Of a DNA stretch of 64,000 bases, positions 34,154 through 42,564 are shown piece by piece (position 1 is the first letter of the stretch; every line of letters starts with the position of its first letter). The stretch is taken from NCBI RefSeq assembly GCF_015476655.1, contig NZ_JABFHF010000017.1, positions 62,001 to 126,000 of the forward strand, read 5' to 3'. The position numbers and the translations under genes are program-made. Below the pieces are notes generated by a model. That model did no database searches. It was not told where the DNA came from and saw nothing but the letters and a program-made list of their open reading frames with translations. This DNA comes from Aquiflexum lacus. GTDB lineage: Bacteria; Bacteroidota; Bacteroidia; Cytophagales; Cyclobacteriaceae.

Positions 34154-35737
34154 ATGACCCATAACTTAAGGAAACCAGGTGTTTACACTGAAAAAAAAAG
34201 TGCCTTTCCCGGATCCGTTGTTGAAGTTGCTACTGCTATTCCCGCATTTATCGGGTATACAGAAAAGGCTTCCAGAAACGGAAAATCCTTGGTTAATAAA
34301 CCGACCAGGATTACATCGTTTGCCGAATATTTGGAACTCTTTGGAGGAGCATTTTCTCCTATTTTCAATCTCACCGACCCACAGGATGGTGACAGGGCCA
34401 AAGTGACAATTGGGGATACTGAAAAGTCCATCAAATATGCAGATGACAACAATTTGCTTTTTTACAACAGTATCAGATTGTTCTTTGCCAATGGTGGTGG
34501 TACCTGTTATGTCGTTGCTGTAGATACCTACAAAGGAAAGCCATCTTTGAAAATTGATAAAGATCAGCTTTTAGGTCAAAGTAAAGACGCAAACGGGAAG
34601 CTTATTGAAGGAGGTTTATTGGCTTTGGTCAAGGAACAGGAACCGACTATGATAGTGATTCCGGAGGCAGTTTTGTTAGGCGAAGATTGTTATGAGGTTT
34701 ACAAACAGGTATTGGCCCATTGTTACAAAATGCAAAGCAGGGTAGGTATTTTCGACCTCTTTGATGGTTATATGAGTAGGGATGAAGGTGAAGATATCAT
34801 AACAGTTTTTAGAGAAAAGATCGGTTCTGCCTATTTGAATTATGCTGCTACTTACTATCCTTGGCTTGAAACAAGTGTGGTTCAAAAAGGGGAGGTTACA
34901 TTTAAAAACATCGATCCCAAATTGAATTTGTCAACTCTTCTGCCCGAAGAAAGAGCTAAATCACTTATAGCATCCTTTCCAAAAACCGACGATGAGTTCA
35001 AAGCGGCACTACAGAAAGAGCAGCCTAATCTGACAGATATTGATGATGCGACACTAAAATCTTATATAAAAAACAAAGAAAATAATCATCATTTAGGCTT
35101 AGTGGCTACAAGCCCTACCTATTCGACTATCTTGGAGGAAATCAGGGCTATTATGAATTTAATGCCTACTGCACCTGCCATGGCCGGAATCTATACCATG
35201 GTAGATAATAGTAGAGGGGTATGGAAATCACCTGCAAATGTTTCCCTGAATTCGGTGGTCAAACCATCAGTTAATATCACCCATGATCAGCAGGAAGATC
35301 TAAATGTCAATGCTGTTTCCGGAAAATCCATCAATGCCATCAGGACATTTCCAGGAGTTGGTACATTGGTTTGGGGAGGTAGAACTTTGGACGGCAATAG
35401 TTTGGATTGGCGATATGTTAATATCCGAAGAACAATGATCATGTTGGAGCAATCCATCAAATTGGCTCTCCGGCCTTGTGTTTTTGAACCAAATGATGCC
35501 AATACCTGGATCACAGTGAAAAGTATGATTGTCAACTTTCTGTTTGAAAAATGGAAGCAGGGTGCATTGGCAGGTTCTTCACCGGAAGATGCATTCGACG
35601 TACAGGTAGGTTTGGGAGCGACTATGACAGGATTGGATATCTTGGAAGGCAAGATGTTGGTCTCAGTCAAACTGGCGATTGTTAGACCGGCAGAATTTAT
35701 CGTGGTTACTTTCGAGCAACAGATGCAAAAATCATAA
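34154..35737 (+). CDS. Contractile tail sheath protein (eCIS/phage-like)
   Basis: 527 residues. The N-terminus KPGVYTEKKSAFPGSVVEVATAIPAFIGYTE is typical of phage/eCIS sheath proteins, and the C-terminal sheath domain ends YVNIRRTMIMLEQSIKLALRPCVFEPNDANTW ... FIVVTFEQQMQKS. In contractile injection systems it forms the outer sheath that shortens to drive the tube. Only a tube gene accompanies it: no baseplate, spike, AAA ATPase or terminator-cap gene is present. It starts about 110 bp after the broken tRNA. It could be a remnant, or a pair feeding a system encoded elsewhere. Confidence 0.9.
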   Translation: MTHNLRKPGVYTEKKSAFPGSVVEVATAIPAFIGYTEKASRNGKSLVNKPTRITSFAEYLELFGGAFSPIFNLTDPQDGDRAKVTIGDTEKSIKYADDNNLLFYNSIRLFFANGGGTCYVVAVDTYKGKPSLKIDKDQLLGQSKDANGKLIEGGLLALVKEQEPTMIVIPEAVLLGEDCYEVYKQVLAHCYKMQSRVGIFDLFDGYMSRDEGEDIITVFREKIGSAYLNYAATYYPWLETSVVQKGEVTFKNIDPKLNLSTLLPEERAKSLIASFPKTDDEFKAALQKEQPNLTDIDDATLKSYIKNKENNHHLGLVATSPTYSTILEEIRAIMNLMPTAPAMAGIYTMVDNSRGVWKSPANVSLNSVVKPSVNITHDQQEDLNVNAVSGKSINAIRTFPGVGTLVWGGRTLDGNSLDWRYVNIRRTMIMLEQSIKLALRPCVFEPNDANTWITVKSMIVNFLFEKWKQGALAGSSPEDAFDVQVGLGATMTGLDILEGKMLVSVKLAIVRPAEFIVVTFEQQMQKS

Positions 35738-35808
35738 TTGCCGATCGATTTCAAATTCATCTTTCATTTCAAAATTCATATAATCAAAAATTATAAAATA
35801 TTAAAATT

Positions 35809-36261
35809 ATGGCAGGAGAAGCACAAGACAGCAATTGGCCACTACCCAAGTTTTACTTCAAAGTCAATTTGGGAAGTTCAATTGAGGTTTATTTCCAAGA
35901 GGTAAGTGGAGTGGAAGTAAAAGCACAGCCATTAGAATACCAGCATGGCAATAGCCCGGTTTTTTCGGCTATCAATATGCCCGGAACCGTCAAAAACAAT
36001 ACAGTGACTTTAATCAAAGGTGTTTTTGCCAAGGATAACAAATTTTGGGATTGGTATAATAAGATCAAAATGAATACCGTAGAGCGTCAAAATGTATTTA
36101 TAACGCTTTGTGATGAAGAGGGTAACCCAACTATGGTATGGACTCTTTTAAATGCTTGGCCCACCAAAATTGTATTTTCTGATCTGGAATCTTATACAAA
36201 TGAGGTAGCTGTGGAGACCATTGAGATTTTCCATGAAGGGCTTATGATTGAGAATGGTTGA
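35809..36261 (+). CDS. Contractile tail tube protein (gp19/Afp1-like)
   Basis: 150 residues. It has the T4 gp19-like tube pattern: PLPKFYFKVNLGSSIEVYFQEVSGVEVK at the start and VWTLLNAWPTKIVFSDLES, then VETIEIFHEGL near the end. The protein would stack as hexamers inside the sheath. It follows the sheath gene by 71 bp in the same direction. No signal peptide. The coding regions show no frameshift or stop, so the pair seems to be kept functional. Confidence 0.9.
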   Translation: MAGEAQDSNWPLPKFYFKVNLGSSIEVYFQEVSGVEVKAQPLEYQHGNSPVFSAINMPGTVKNNTVTLIKGVFAKDNKFWDWYNKIKMNTVERQNVFITLCDEEGNPTMVWTLLNAWPTKIVFSDLESYTNEVAVETIEIFHEGLMIENG

Positions 36262-36330
36262 TTAAAGGGTATTTTGACTTTTTATTTAAGCACTGATTTA
36301 CAAAATTTTTAAAGCCATTAAGAATGCCAT

Positions 36331-36359
36331 AAAAAAAGCCGTTCATTTCTGAACGGCTT
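36331..36359 (-). terminator. Terminator of the CAT-anticodon tRNA
   Basis: AAGCCGTTCA and TGAACGGCTT make a perfect 10-bp stem around TTTC, with a poly-A run on the plus-strand left side, i.e. a T-run on the minus strand. Confidence 0.85.
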
Positions 36360-36360
36360 G

Positions 36361-36434
36361 TGGGCCCACCTGGGCTCGAACCAGGGACTTTCTGATTATG
36401 AGTCAGATACTCTAACCAGCTGAGTTATAGGCCC
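36361..36434 (-). tRNA. tRNA with anticodon CAT (tRNA-Ile2 or elongator tRNA-Met)
   Basis: A 74-nt cloverleaf. Acceptor GGGCCTA pairs with TGGGCCC, anticodon stem TCTGA/TCAGA with loop CTCATAA gives CAT, and T arm CCTGG-TTCGAGC-CCAGG. CCA is not encoded. The GGGCC acceptor resembles tRNA-Ile, so a lysidine-modified tRNA-Ile2 is slightly favoured over elongator Met, but the sequence alone does not settle it. Confidence 0.93.
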
Positions 36435-36522
36435 TCTTAAATAAGGCGATTTAATATAATTAGCCTTGCTTTTGGGACTGCAATGTTACATATTTGGTTT
36501 TAATTTTACAACCTGATTACAA

Positions 36523-37155
36523 ATGAAAAAATTGCAAAATATTGATTTTTTGATCTTTGATCTCGGCAATGTTATCATTGATATAGATTATGATTTCAGT
36601 ATCAAGGAGTTGAAAAAAATACTGCCTGTAGACAAACATGATCTTACTTCAGAGTTTTTTCCTTCCGCCTTCCACAAAGATTATGAAAAGGGGATGATAA
36701 ATTCCGATCAATTTAGAAATGCCGTTAGGGAATTATATCAAGAGGGCTTTTCAAATGATCAGATCGATCATATTTGGAATAGTTTGTTGAGAGATATACC
36801 GCAGGAAAGAATAGATCTTATCAGCAAGCTCAACCGTAATTTTGGAACAGCAGTTCTGAGTAATACAAATGAAATCCATATTTTGAAATTCAATGAAATG
36901 CTCAAAGATCAAACTTCTGTTGATGGCCTTTCAGGATTATTTGATAGGGTATTTCTAAGCCATGAAATGGGCTTGGCAAAGCCTGATGAAGCGATTTACG
37001 AAGCAGTGATCAATGAAATTCAGGTAGAACCCAGTAGAGTTTTATTTTTTGATGACCTTTTGGCGAACCTTGAAGGCGCCAAAAGAGTTGGTTTACAGAC
37101 TTATCATATTACGCACCCAAAAGCGCTGATTCAATTCTTTGCGGATGTACACTAA
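36523..37155 (+). CDS. HAD-family phosphatase
   Basis: 210 residues. HAD motifs in order: motif I FLIFDLGNVIIDID (nucleophile and acid Asp), a helical cap, motif II AVLSNTN, motif III Lys in GLAKPDEAIY, motif IV LFFDDLLANLEGAK. Such enzymes dephosphorylate small metabolites such as sugar phosphates or nucleotides; the substrate is unknown. Its stop lies 11 bp inside the next gene (M50 protease), so the two are coupled. Confidence 0.88.
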   Translation: MKKLQNIDFLIFDLGNVIIDIDYDFSIKELKKILPVDKHDLTSEFFPSAFHKDYEKGMINSDQFRNAVRELYQEGFSNDQIDHIWNSLLRDIPQERIDLISKLNRNFGTAVLSNTNEIHILKFNEMLKDQTSVDGLSGLFDRVFLSHEMGLAKPDEAIYEAVINEIQVEPSRVLFFDDLLANLEGAKRVGLQTYHITHPKALIQFFADVH

Positions 37156-38254
37156 AAAAGAATACCTAATTCACGGTTCATTATTTCTGGCTACCATAAT
37201 TACAGCAACTTTGGCAGGAGGGGAGTGGCTGTTTGGTAAGTCTTTGATTGCAGGGGGTGAAAATGCTTTGACCTTTGAATATTTTCTAAAATCACTTCAT
37301 TTTTCCATTCCATTTATCGGAATTCTTCTTATCCATGAGCTTGGACATTTGTTTACATCTATCCATCATAAAGTTAGATCCTCACTGCCGTATTTTATTC
37401 CGGGATGGCTGGTGATTTCACCTTCTTTGGGAACTTTCGGTGCCATCATCAGGATGAAAAGCTTTGTCAATAGCAGAAAAAAATATTTCGATATTGGCGT
37501 TGCAGGACCATTGGCTGGTTTTGTAATTGCTCTTTTTGTCCTGGGATATGGATTTACCCACTTGCCTGATGCTGATTATATTTATCAGATTCATCCTGAA
37601 TATCTAGACCCTGACTTTCAGGGTCATTCAGAGGAAGAAGGTTATCTCAACCTTGAAATGGGGTATAATCTACTTTTTTATGGCATGGAAAAAATAATCG
37701 CGGATCCAGATAAAATGCCCAATATGTCTGAGATCATCCATTATCCATACTTATTTGCAGGATACCTGGCTTTGTTCTTTACCGCCTTGAACCTATTGCC
37801 TATTGGCCAATTGGATGGTGGTCATGTGGTCTTTGGATTGTTTCCAAAAAAGCATAAAGAGATCTCTCTGATTTTCTATACTGCTTTTGTATTTTATGCA
37901 GGTTTGGGTATACTCAACCCATTTGATGATTTGAATACGTTGATTATCAGTATACCACTTTATATTGGTTTTTTATACATCTGCTACCGTAAAGCAAGTC
38001 TGGAAAATCAGACCAAATGGACAATTATTTTACTGTTAGCTGCTACTCAATATACATTGGTATATATATTCCCCAACCTTCAAGGTTATAGCGGTTGGCT
38101 CTTATTTGCTTTTTTGCTGGGTAGAGTAATGGGGTTAGAGCATCCGGAGGTCAATGGTTTTAAGGAATTAAACAGCAATAGAAAAATCATTGGCTGGGTG
38201 GCCATTGTGATTTTTGTTCTTTGCTTTACCCCGCAGCCTTTTCAGATCAGTTGA
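37145..38254 (+). CDS. Site-2 protease-like M50 membrane metalloprotease
   Basis: 369 residues from ATG 37145 (MYTKKEYLIHG); an in-frame TTG at 37139 adds only two residues. A polytopic protein with the zinc motif HELGHLF in an early membrane segment and the second motif GQLDGGHVVFG in a later one, the M50 pattern. It should cleave within or near the membrane; a regulatory target such as an anti-sigma factor is possible but none is adjacent. The stop is 3 bp before a CAGTNNN heptad array. Confidence 0.88.
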   Translation: MYTKKEYLIHGSLFLATIITATLAGGEWLFGKSLIAGGENALTFEYFLKSLHFSIPFIGILLIHELGHLFTSIHHKVRSSLPYFIPGWLVISPSLGTFGAIIRMKSFVNSRKKYFDIGVAGPLAGFVIALFVLGYGFTHLPDADYIYQIHPEYLDPDFQGHSEEEGYLNLEMGYNLLFYGMEKIIADPDKMPNMSEIIHYPYLFAGYLALFFTALNLLPIGQLDGGHVVFGLFPKKHKEISLIFYTAFVFYAGLGILNPFDDLNTLIISIPLYIGFLYICYRKASLENQTKWTIILLLAATQYTLVYIFPNLQGYSGWLLFAFLLGRVMGLEHPEVNGFKELNSNRKIIGWVAIVIFVLCFTPQPFQIS

Positions 38255-38257
38255 TTT

Positions 38258-38352
38258 CAGTAGACAGTCTCAGTTTGCAATAGGCAGTATTCAAGTGAGC
38301 AGTTTTCAGTGTCCAGACTTAGTAAGCAGTTTCAGTTTACAGTTTCAGTAGG
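38258..38352 (+). repeat. CAGTNNN heptad array with slippage
   Basis: Units CAGTAGA, CAGTCTC, AGTTTG (6 nt), CAATAGG, CAGTATT, an 8-nt unit, CAGTTTT, CAGTGTC, a 13-nt unit, CAGTTT, CAGTTTA, CAGTTT, CAGTAGG. The word is different from the RAGANNY arrays, but the period is again 7, with some 6-nt units. It starts 3 bp after the M50 stop codon. Confidence 0.8.
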
Positions 38353-38444
38353 TATTTTTTGGGTATGAGTGTACTTCCTATTGGGTAATTTGTCAATTCT
38401 AAAATCCATGCCAAAAGCTATGAACCTTAAATTTGGGATTCACC

Positions 38445-38506
38445 TAAATCTAAAATCTAAATTCTAAAATCTACCCTCTAACTTCATCCCTCATCCTTCT
38501 ACCCTT
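38445..38506 (-). repeat. WANNNTC heptad array abutting the mnmA stop
   Basis: On the plus strand the units are TAAATC, TAAAATC, TAAATTC, TAAAATC, TACCCTC, TAACTTC, ATCCCTC, ATCCTTC, TACCCTT; on the minus strand this reads GAnnnTA. The array begins directly at the mnmA stop codon (38505-38507) when read along the mnmA transcript. Confidence 0.85.
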
Positions 38507-39716
38507 AAAAAATCACCCCCGAACCAATACTTTCCTCACCCTCATACCATGCCACAAACTGACCTGAGGCAACTCCTTTTTGGGCTTGATCAAATAGGAT
38601 ATAGAGTCCGTTTTCTTTCATGATCAAAGTTGCCCAAGTTAAAGGCTGCCGGTATCTGATTCTTGACTGATACCTTGCAGATTGGCCGACTTGTAGTCTG
38701 AGGTCTTCCCTTATCCAGTGAATATCCTTGTTGGGTACAAAGAGTCCATGTCGGTTCAGTCCGGGATGGTCTTCCCCTAATCCTGTGTAAATGACATTCT
38801 CTTTCGTATCTGTAGCAATTACAAACAAAGGCTTTCCTGTTCCGCCTACCTGCAAACCTTTTCTTTGTCCCACGGTAAAATAATGGGCACCGTTATGATC
38901 GGCGATTTTTTTGCCTTGATCAGCCGTGTACTTGATTGGTAGGCAAAGGTTGTCCAATGTTTCCAAATCAAAGTCTTCAAAAGAAAAACCTGCTGGAATT
39001 CTTTTGGAATCATATATGGGCAGCTCTTCAGGAACTACTACAATTGGGCCTTTTTTGGGTTGTAGCTGTTGCTGTAGAAAATCAGGCAACCTTACTTTTC
39101 CGATAAAACACAATCCCTGGCTGTCTTTTTTATCGGCAGTGATCAAGTCTTGTTCTTTGGCGATTTTTCTGACCTCTGATTTCTGGAGATGACCTATAGG
39201 AAATAATGCTTTTGACAATTGTTCCTGATCCAATTGACAAAGGAAATAGCTTTGGTCTTTGTTGGGATCTGCACCTGCCAAAAGTCTGTAAACTTTTTTA
39301 CCATTAACCTCGAGCTCACCTTTTTGACAATAGTGACCTGTAGCTACAAAATCTGCTTTGAGTTTTTGGGCGGCTTTGAGAAAAATATCGAATTTGATTT
39401 CCCTGTTACATAGAATATCCGGATTGGGCGTCCTTCCTGCCTTGTATTCTGAGAACATATAATCGACGATCCTCTCCCTGTACTCTTCACTGAGGTCTAT
39501 GGCCTGAAAAGGTATCCCCAGCTTTTCTGCAACCAACATGGCGTCTGTACTGTCTTCCATCCATGGGCATTCATTGGAGATGGTGACAGATTCATCGTGC
39601 CAGTTTTTCATAAACATGCCGATGACTTCATAGCCTTGTTCTTTGAGAAGGTAAGCGGCAACTGAAGAATCTACTCCGCCTGATAGTCCTACGACTACCC
39701 TTTTATTTTTTTTCAT
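38505..39716 (-). CDS. mnmA: tRNA-specific 2-thiouridylase
   Basis: 403 residues from ATG 39714-39716 ([20 protein letters not shown]); upstream in-frame ATGs at 39731 and 39749 would add 5 or 11 residues not seen in the family. The PP-loop GLSGGVDSS binds ATP; the catalytic Cys is in [12 protein letters not shown] and the second Cys in [11 protein letters not shown]. It makes 2-thiouridine at position 34 of tRNA-Lys, -Glu and -Gln, with sulfur supplied by a persulfide carrier. Ordinary length and complete. Confidence 0.93.
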   Translation of the reverse strand: MKKNKRVVVGLSGGVDSSVAAYLLKEQGYEVIGMFMKNWHDESVTISNECPWMEDSTDAMLVAEKLGIPFQAIDLSEEYRERIVDYMFSEYKAGRTPNPDILCNREIKFDIFLKAAQKLKADFVATGHYCQKGELEVNGKKVYRLLAGADPNKDQSYFLCQLDQEQLSKALFPIGHLQKSEVRKIAKEQDLITADKKDSQGLCFIGKVRLPDFLQQQLQPKKGPIVVVPEELPIYDSKRIPAGFSFEDFDLETLDNLCLPIKYTADQGKKIADHNGAHYFTVGQRKGLQVGGTGKPLFVIATDTKENVIYTGLGEDHPGLNRHGLFVPNKDIHWIREDLRLQVGQSARYQSRIRYRQPLTWATLIMKENGLYILFDQAQKGVASGQFVAWYEGEESIGSGVIF

Positions 39717-39810
39717 GGTTTTGAAATTGTTCATGGATTCAAGGTCCATGAGGTTTCACATATTTGTCTGAACAAACAGTATTGGCAAAATGGTTCTCAA
39801 AAGAAAAAAA

Positions 39811-40548
39811 TCAGGGCTTATTTCTCACATAAATCAATTTAAACCTGCCTTTTTGGTTTTCCCGCTGTTCAATTTCAAAGGCACTGATGGATTTGATCAA
39901 AGGGGTAAGTTTTTGGAATCCATAATTCCTTGAGTCAAAGTTGGGCTGTTTTTTCTGCAGCAGATTTCCCACATCCCCTAAAAATGCCCATCCATCATCA
40001 TCCGCCAAATCCGATATCGTGGAAGCAATTAGCCTGATCACTTTCGGACTGATTTTATCTACTTGAGGTGAGGGGGTCGTTTTATTGTTTTGGTCTGGTG
40101 CTTCTTCTTCCGGTTTTTGAAGAATTTCCAGATAAATGAATTTGTCGCAGGCCACAATAAATGGATCGGGAGTTTTCTTTTCTCCCATCCCTATCACCAT
40201 CATCCCTGCCTCCCGCAGCCTGGTGGCCAATTTTGTAAAATCACTGTCCGAAGAAACGATACAAAAACCATTGACTCTCTCGGAATAAAGTATATCCATA
40301 GCATCGATGATCATGGCCGAATCAGTGGCATTTTTTCCTGAGGTGTAGCCGTATTGTTGCATGGGGTTGATGGCATTTTCCAACAAGACATTTTTCCATT
40401 TTACCAGTTGAGGCTTGGTCCAATCACCGTAAATACGCTTGATGGTGGGATTGCCATATTTGGCGATTTCTTCCATCATTTCCTTGACCTGTCCGGAAGG
40501 GACGTTATCGGCATCGATTAAGACAGCTATTTTAATATCGGTTTGCAT
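39811..40548 (-). CDS. NYN-domain (PIN-like) protein with C-terminal LOTUS/OST-HTH domain
   Basis: 245 residues. The NYN domain occupies about residues 1-150, with its acidic active-site residues in AVLIDADNVPSG, DSAMIIDAMD and VSSDSDFTKLATRLRE. A Glu/Gln/Pro-rich linker (EEEAPDQNNKTTPSPQ) leads to a winged-helix LOTUS domain (VIRLIASTISDLADDDGWAFLGDVGNLLQ ... YGFQKLTPLIKSI). NYN domains are RNases, and LOTUS domains bind RNA, so an RNA-processing or RNA-decay role is likely; the target is unknown. It is next to mnmA and to a HEPN-MNT pair in the same direction, but does not overlap them. Confidence 0.9.
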   Translation of the reverse strand: MQTDIKIAVLIDADNVPSGQVKEMMEEIAKYGNPTIKRIYGDWTKPQLVKWKNVLLENAINPMQQYGYTSGKNATDSAMIIDAMDILYSERVNGFCIVSSDSDFTKLATRLREAGMMVIGMGEKKTPDPFIVACDKFIYLEILQKPEEEAPDQNNKTTPSPQVDKISPKVIRLIASTISDLADDDGWAFLGDVGNLLQKKQPNFDSRNYGFQKLTPLIKSISAFEIEQRENQKGRFKLIYVRNKP

Positions 40549-40581
40549 TTTTGTTTAAATTTGAAAAGTAATAAGTTGGTT

Positions 40582-40899
40582 TTATGAAACAGTTATTTTG
40601 ATTTCTTTCCCGTGCTTCAATATCTCATATACTAGGGGATTAGAAATATTGAAATCAAATTCTCTGAAGGGATGTGGTTCAATTCGGCTGTCAAATTTTC
40701 TTCTTAACCTCATTAATTCCAGTTGCATGTCAGGCAAATTGTTGTAATCTTTCAAAACTACTGCTATATCAATATCACTCTCATCGTGAAAATCTCCTTT
40801 TGCATAAGACCCAAATAATATAACCTTAACGAGGTCAAATTTTTCATTCAATTCCTCAACATATTTTTGGACGATAATTAGAGCATCTCTTTGATCCAT
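40582..40899 (-). CDS. MNT-type nucleotidyltransferase antitoxin
   Basis: 105 residues. The minimal nucleotidyltransferase motif is intact: VILFGSYAKGDFHDESDIDIAVV (GS, then DxD). In HEPN-MNT modules the MNT protein acts as antitoxin, by binding or by adding AMP groups to the HEPN toxin. The start lies 22 bp inside the HEPN gene, so the two are co-translated, toxin first. Confidence 0.87.
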   Translation of the reverse strand: MDQRDALIIVQKYVEELNEKFDLVKVILFGSYAKGDFHDESDIDIAVVLKDYNNLPDMQLELMRLRRKFDSRIEPHPFREFDFNISNPLVYEILKHGKEIKITVS

Positions 40900-41282
40900 T
40901 TTCTTAATTCATTTATTCTATCCATCCAAAGTAACGCATAGTCTTTATTGCAAAGACGATAAAATTCTTTTTTATGGTCATCATATCTTGCATTTAGGTT
41001 AAAGGTAGTGATAACATCCAACCAATCCGAATATTCGTCTGACACTGTTACTTCGAGATATTCTGCTAGTCTGTAAAGATTATGAGTAAATGGTGCATGC
41101 TTTTCAAATTTCTTTGTAAAAGCCGCCTTTAATAATTTTTCAGTTGAAATATGACCTAAAAACAAAGCCCAATGATATGATTTTGCATCAAATAGGATTT
41201 TCATCGTATGAAAATCATCCTCAGAAGATTTTATCCAATGATCAACGACTTTCTTAGCATCAATTTTTTTACTTTCAGTCAT
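40878..41282 (-). CDS. HEPN-domain protein, likely toxin of the HEPN-MNT pair
   Basis: 134 residues, mostly helical, with the HEPN pattern: VDHWIKSSEDDFHTMKILFDAKSYHWALFLGHISTEKLLKAAFTKK and then NLNARYDDHKKEFYRLCNK. The final Arg/His cluster reads R-x3-H (RYDDH), shorter than the R-x4-6-H of active HEPN RNases, so activity may differ or be absent. It overlaps the MNT gene by 22 bp and precedes it, the usual order for this toxin-antitoxin type. Confidence 0.85.
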   Translation of the reverse strand: MTESKKIDAKKVVDHWIKSSEDDFHTMKILFDAKSYHWALFLGHISTEKLLKAAFTKKFEKHAPFTHNLYRLAEYLEVTVSDEYSDWLDVITTFNLNARYDDHKKEFYRLCNKDYALLWMDRINELRKWIKEML

Positions 41283-41461
41283 TATTAAAGATTTTCAATT
41301 TCCTCTTTTATTAACGAATTTAAATAATTTCCTTAAAAATCATTCTGCTATCCTTATATCATCCAATCTTAATAAAATTTCCAATACATTTTGAAACAAT
41401 AAAGAAGGGCCAGATAAAACTATTTTCGTAAGTTGCGTAGAGAAAAAAATCTTTTAAATCT

Positions 41462-42553
41462 ATGAAAAAACTTTTGATAGCAACCGGTGGGGGAGATTGT
41501 CCCGGTTTAAATGCAGTAATCAGAGGAATCTGCAAAAGAGCAAAAAAAACAAAGGAATGGGAAGTGTTTGGCAGTATGGAGGCATTCAATGGGCTTTTTA
41601 CGGATCCTTTAAGAATAATAAAACTGACCAGCAAAAAAACTGCCGGCATCCATGTGAGGGGAGGAACTATTTTGAAAACCACCAACAAATCTGACCCTTT
41701 GCATTATCCTGTTAAGGATGAAAATGGAAATGTGACTTTTGTAGACAAGACCAAAGATTACGTAGACCGAATCAAAGAATTGGGCTTCGATGCAGTAATC
41801 AATATCGGAGGAGATGGTTCACAGAAAATATCCAAAGCATTTTTCGACCATGGATTGCCAATCATTGGAGTTCCCAAAACCATCGATAATGACCTTTCGG
41901 CTACTGACATGACTTTTGGGTTTCAGACTGCTGTGCAAATTGCGTCCGATAGTTTTGATAAGTTGGTCACTACTGCAGAAAGTCATCACAGGGTAATGAT
42001 AATGGAAGTGATGGGAAGAGATGCAGGATGGATAGCCTTGCATACAGCCATTGCCGGCGGGGCAGAGATTTGCTTGATTCCTGAGATTCCTTACGATATC
42101 AATAAGCTTGTCAAAAAAATAGAATCCCGTTATTTCGAGGGGAGAGGATTTGTAAACATTGTAATTGCGGAAGGAGCAAAGGCTAAAGAAGGAACTATCG
42201 TCTCAAGGGAAGGTGACGAAGGTTCCAGACATGTCCGCTTGGGTGGCGTTGCACTTCAACTATCACAACAACTGAAAGATGCGGGCGTACATCCAGAAAT
42301 CAGAGAGACAATTTTGGGGCATGTACAGCGAGGTGGAACCCCAACTGCATTTGATAGAGTCTTGGCTTCCTTGTTTGGGGTCAAGGCGTTCGAGATGTTA
42401 CTGGAAGGCGATTTTGGTAAGATGGTAGCCTTCAAAAACAATACGTTTGTATCCGTACCATTGGAAGATGCCACAAAAGAAAATAACGTCGTAGGTAAAG
42501 ACAGTTTTATTGTAAACGGTGCTAAAGGACTTGGAATAATTTTCGGTGATTAA
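41462..42553 (+). CDS. 6-phosphofructokinase (phosphoryl donor uncertain)
   Basis: 363 residues. The N-terminus KKLLIATGGGDCPGLNAVIRG, GGDGSQ and PKTIDNDL (catalytic Asp) and MEVMGRDAGWIALH are all canonical. In the standard E. coli numbering the Gly104 of GGDGS points to ATP, while the Lys in PKTIDND (position 124) is the residue found in pyrophosphate-dependent enzymes; mixed Gly/Lys enzymes exist in both classes. It phosphorylates fructose 6-phosphate in glycolysis. A -7-like box TATTTTCG lies at 41421. The DinB gene follows after 11 bp. Confidence 0.9.
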   Translation: MKKLLIATGGGDCPGLNAVIRGICKRAKKTKEWEVFGSMEAFNGLFTDPLRIIKLTSKKTAGIHVRGGTILKTTNKSDPLHYPVKDENGNVTFVDKTKDYVDRIKELGFDAVINIGGDGSQKISKAFFDHGLPIIGVPKTIDNDLSATDMTFGFQTAVQIASDSFDKLVTTAESHHRVMIMEVMGRDAGWIALHTAIAGGAEICLIPEIPYDINKLVKKIESRYFEGRGFVNIVIAEGAKAKEGTIVSREGDEGSRHVRLGGVALQLSQQLKDAGVHPEIRETILGHVQRGGTPTAFDRVLASLFGVKAFEMLLEGDFGKMVAFKNNTFVSVPLEDATKENNVVGKDSFIVNGAKGLGIIFGD

Positions 42554-42564
42554 ATGAAGAAAAG

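Noticed and set aside
34154-36261. Prophage
   Set aside because: Only sheath and tube genes; no capsid, terminase, portal, integrase or lysis gene.
38258-38506. CRISPR-like look of the repeats in this spacer
   Set aside because: Units are 6-8 nt with no unique spacers, and no cas gene is in the window.
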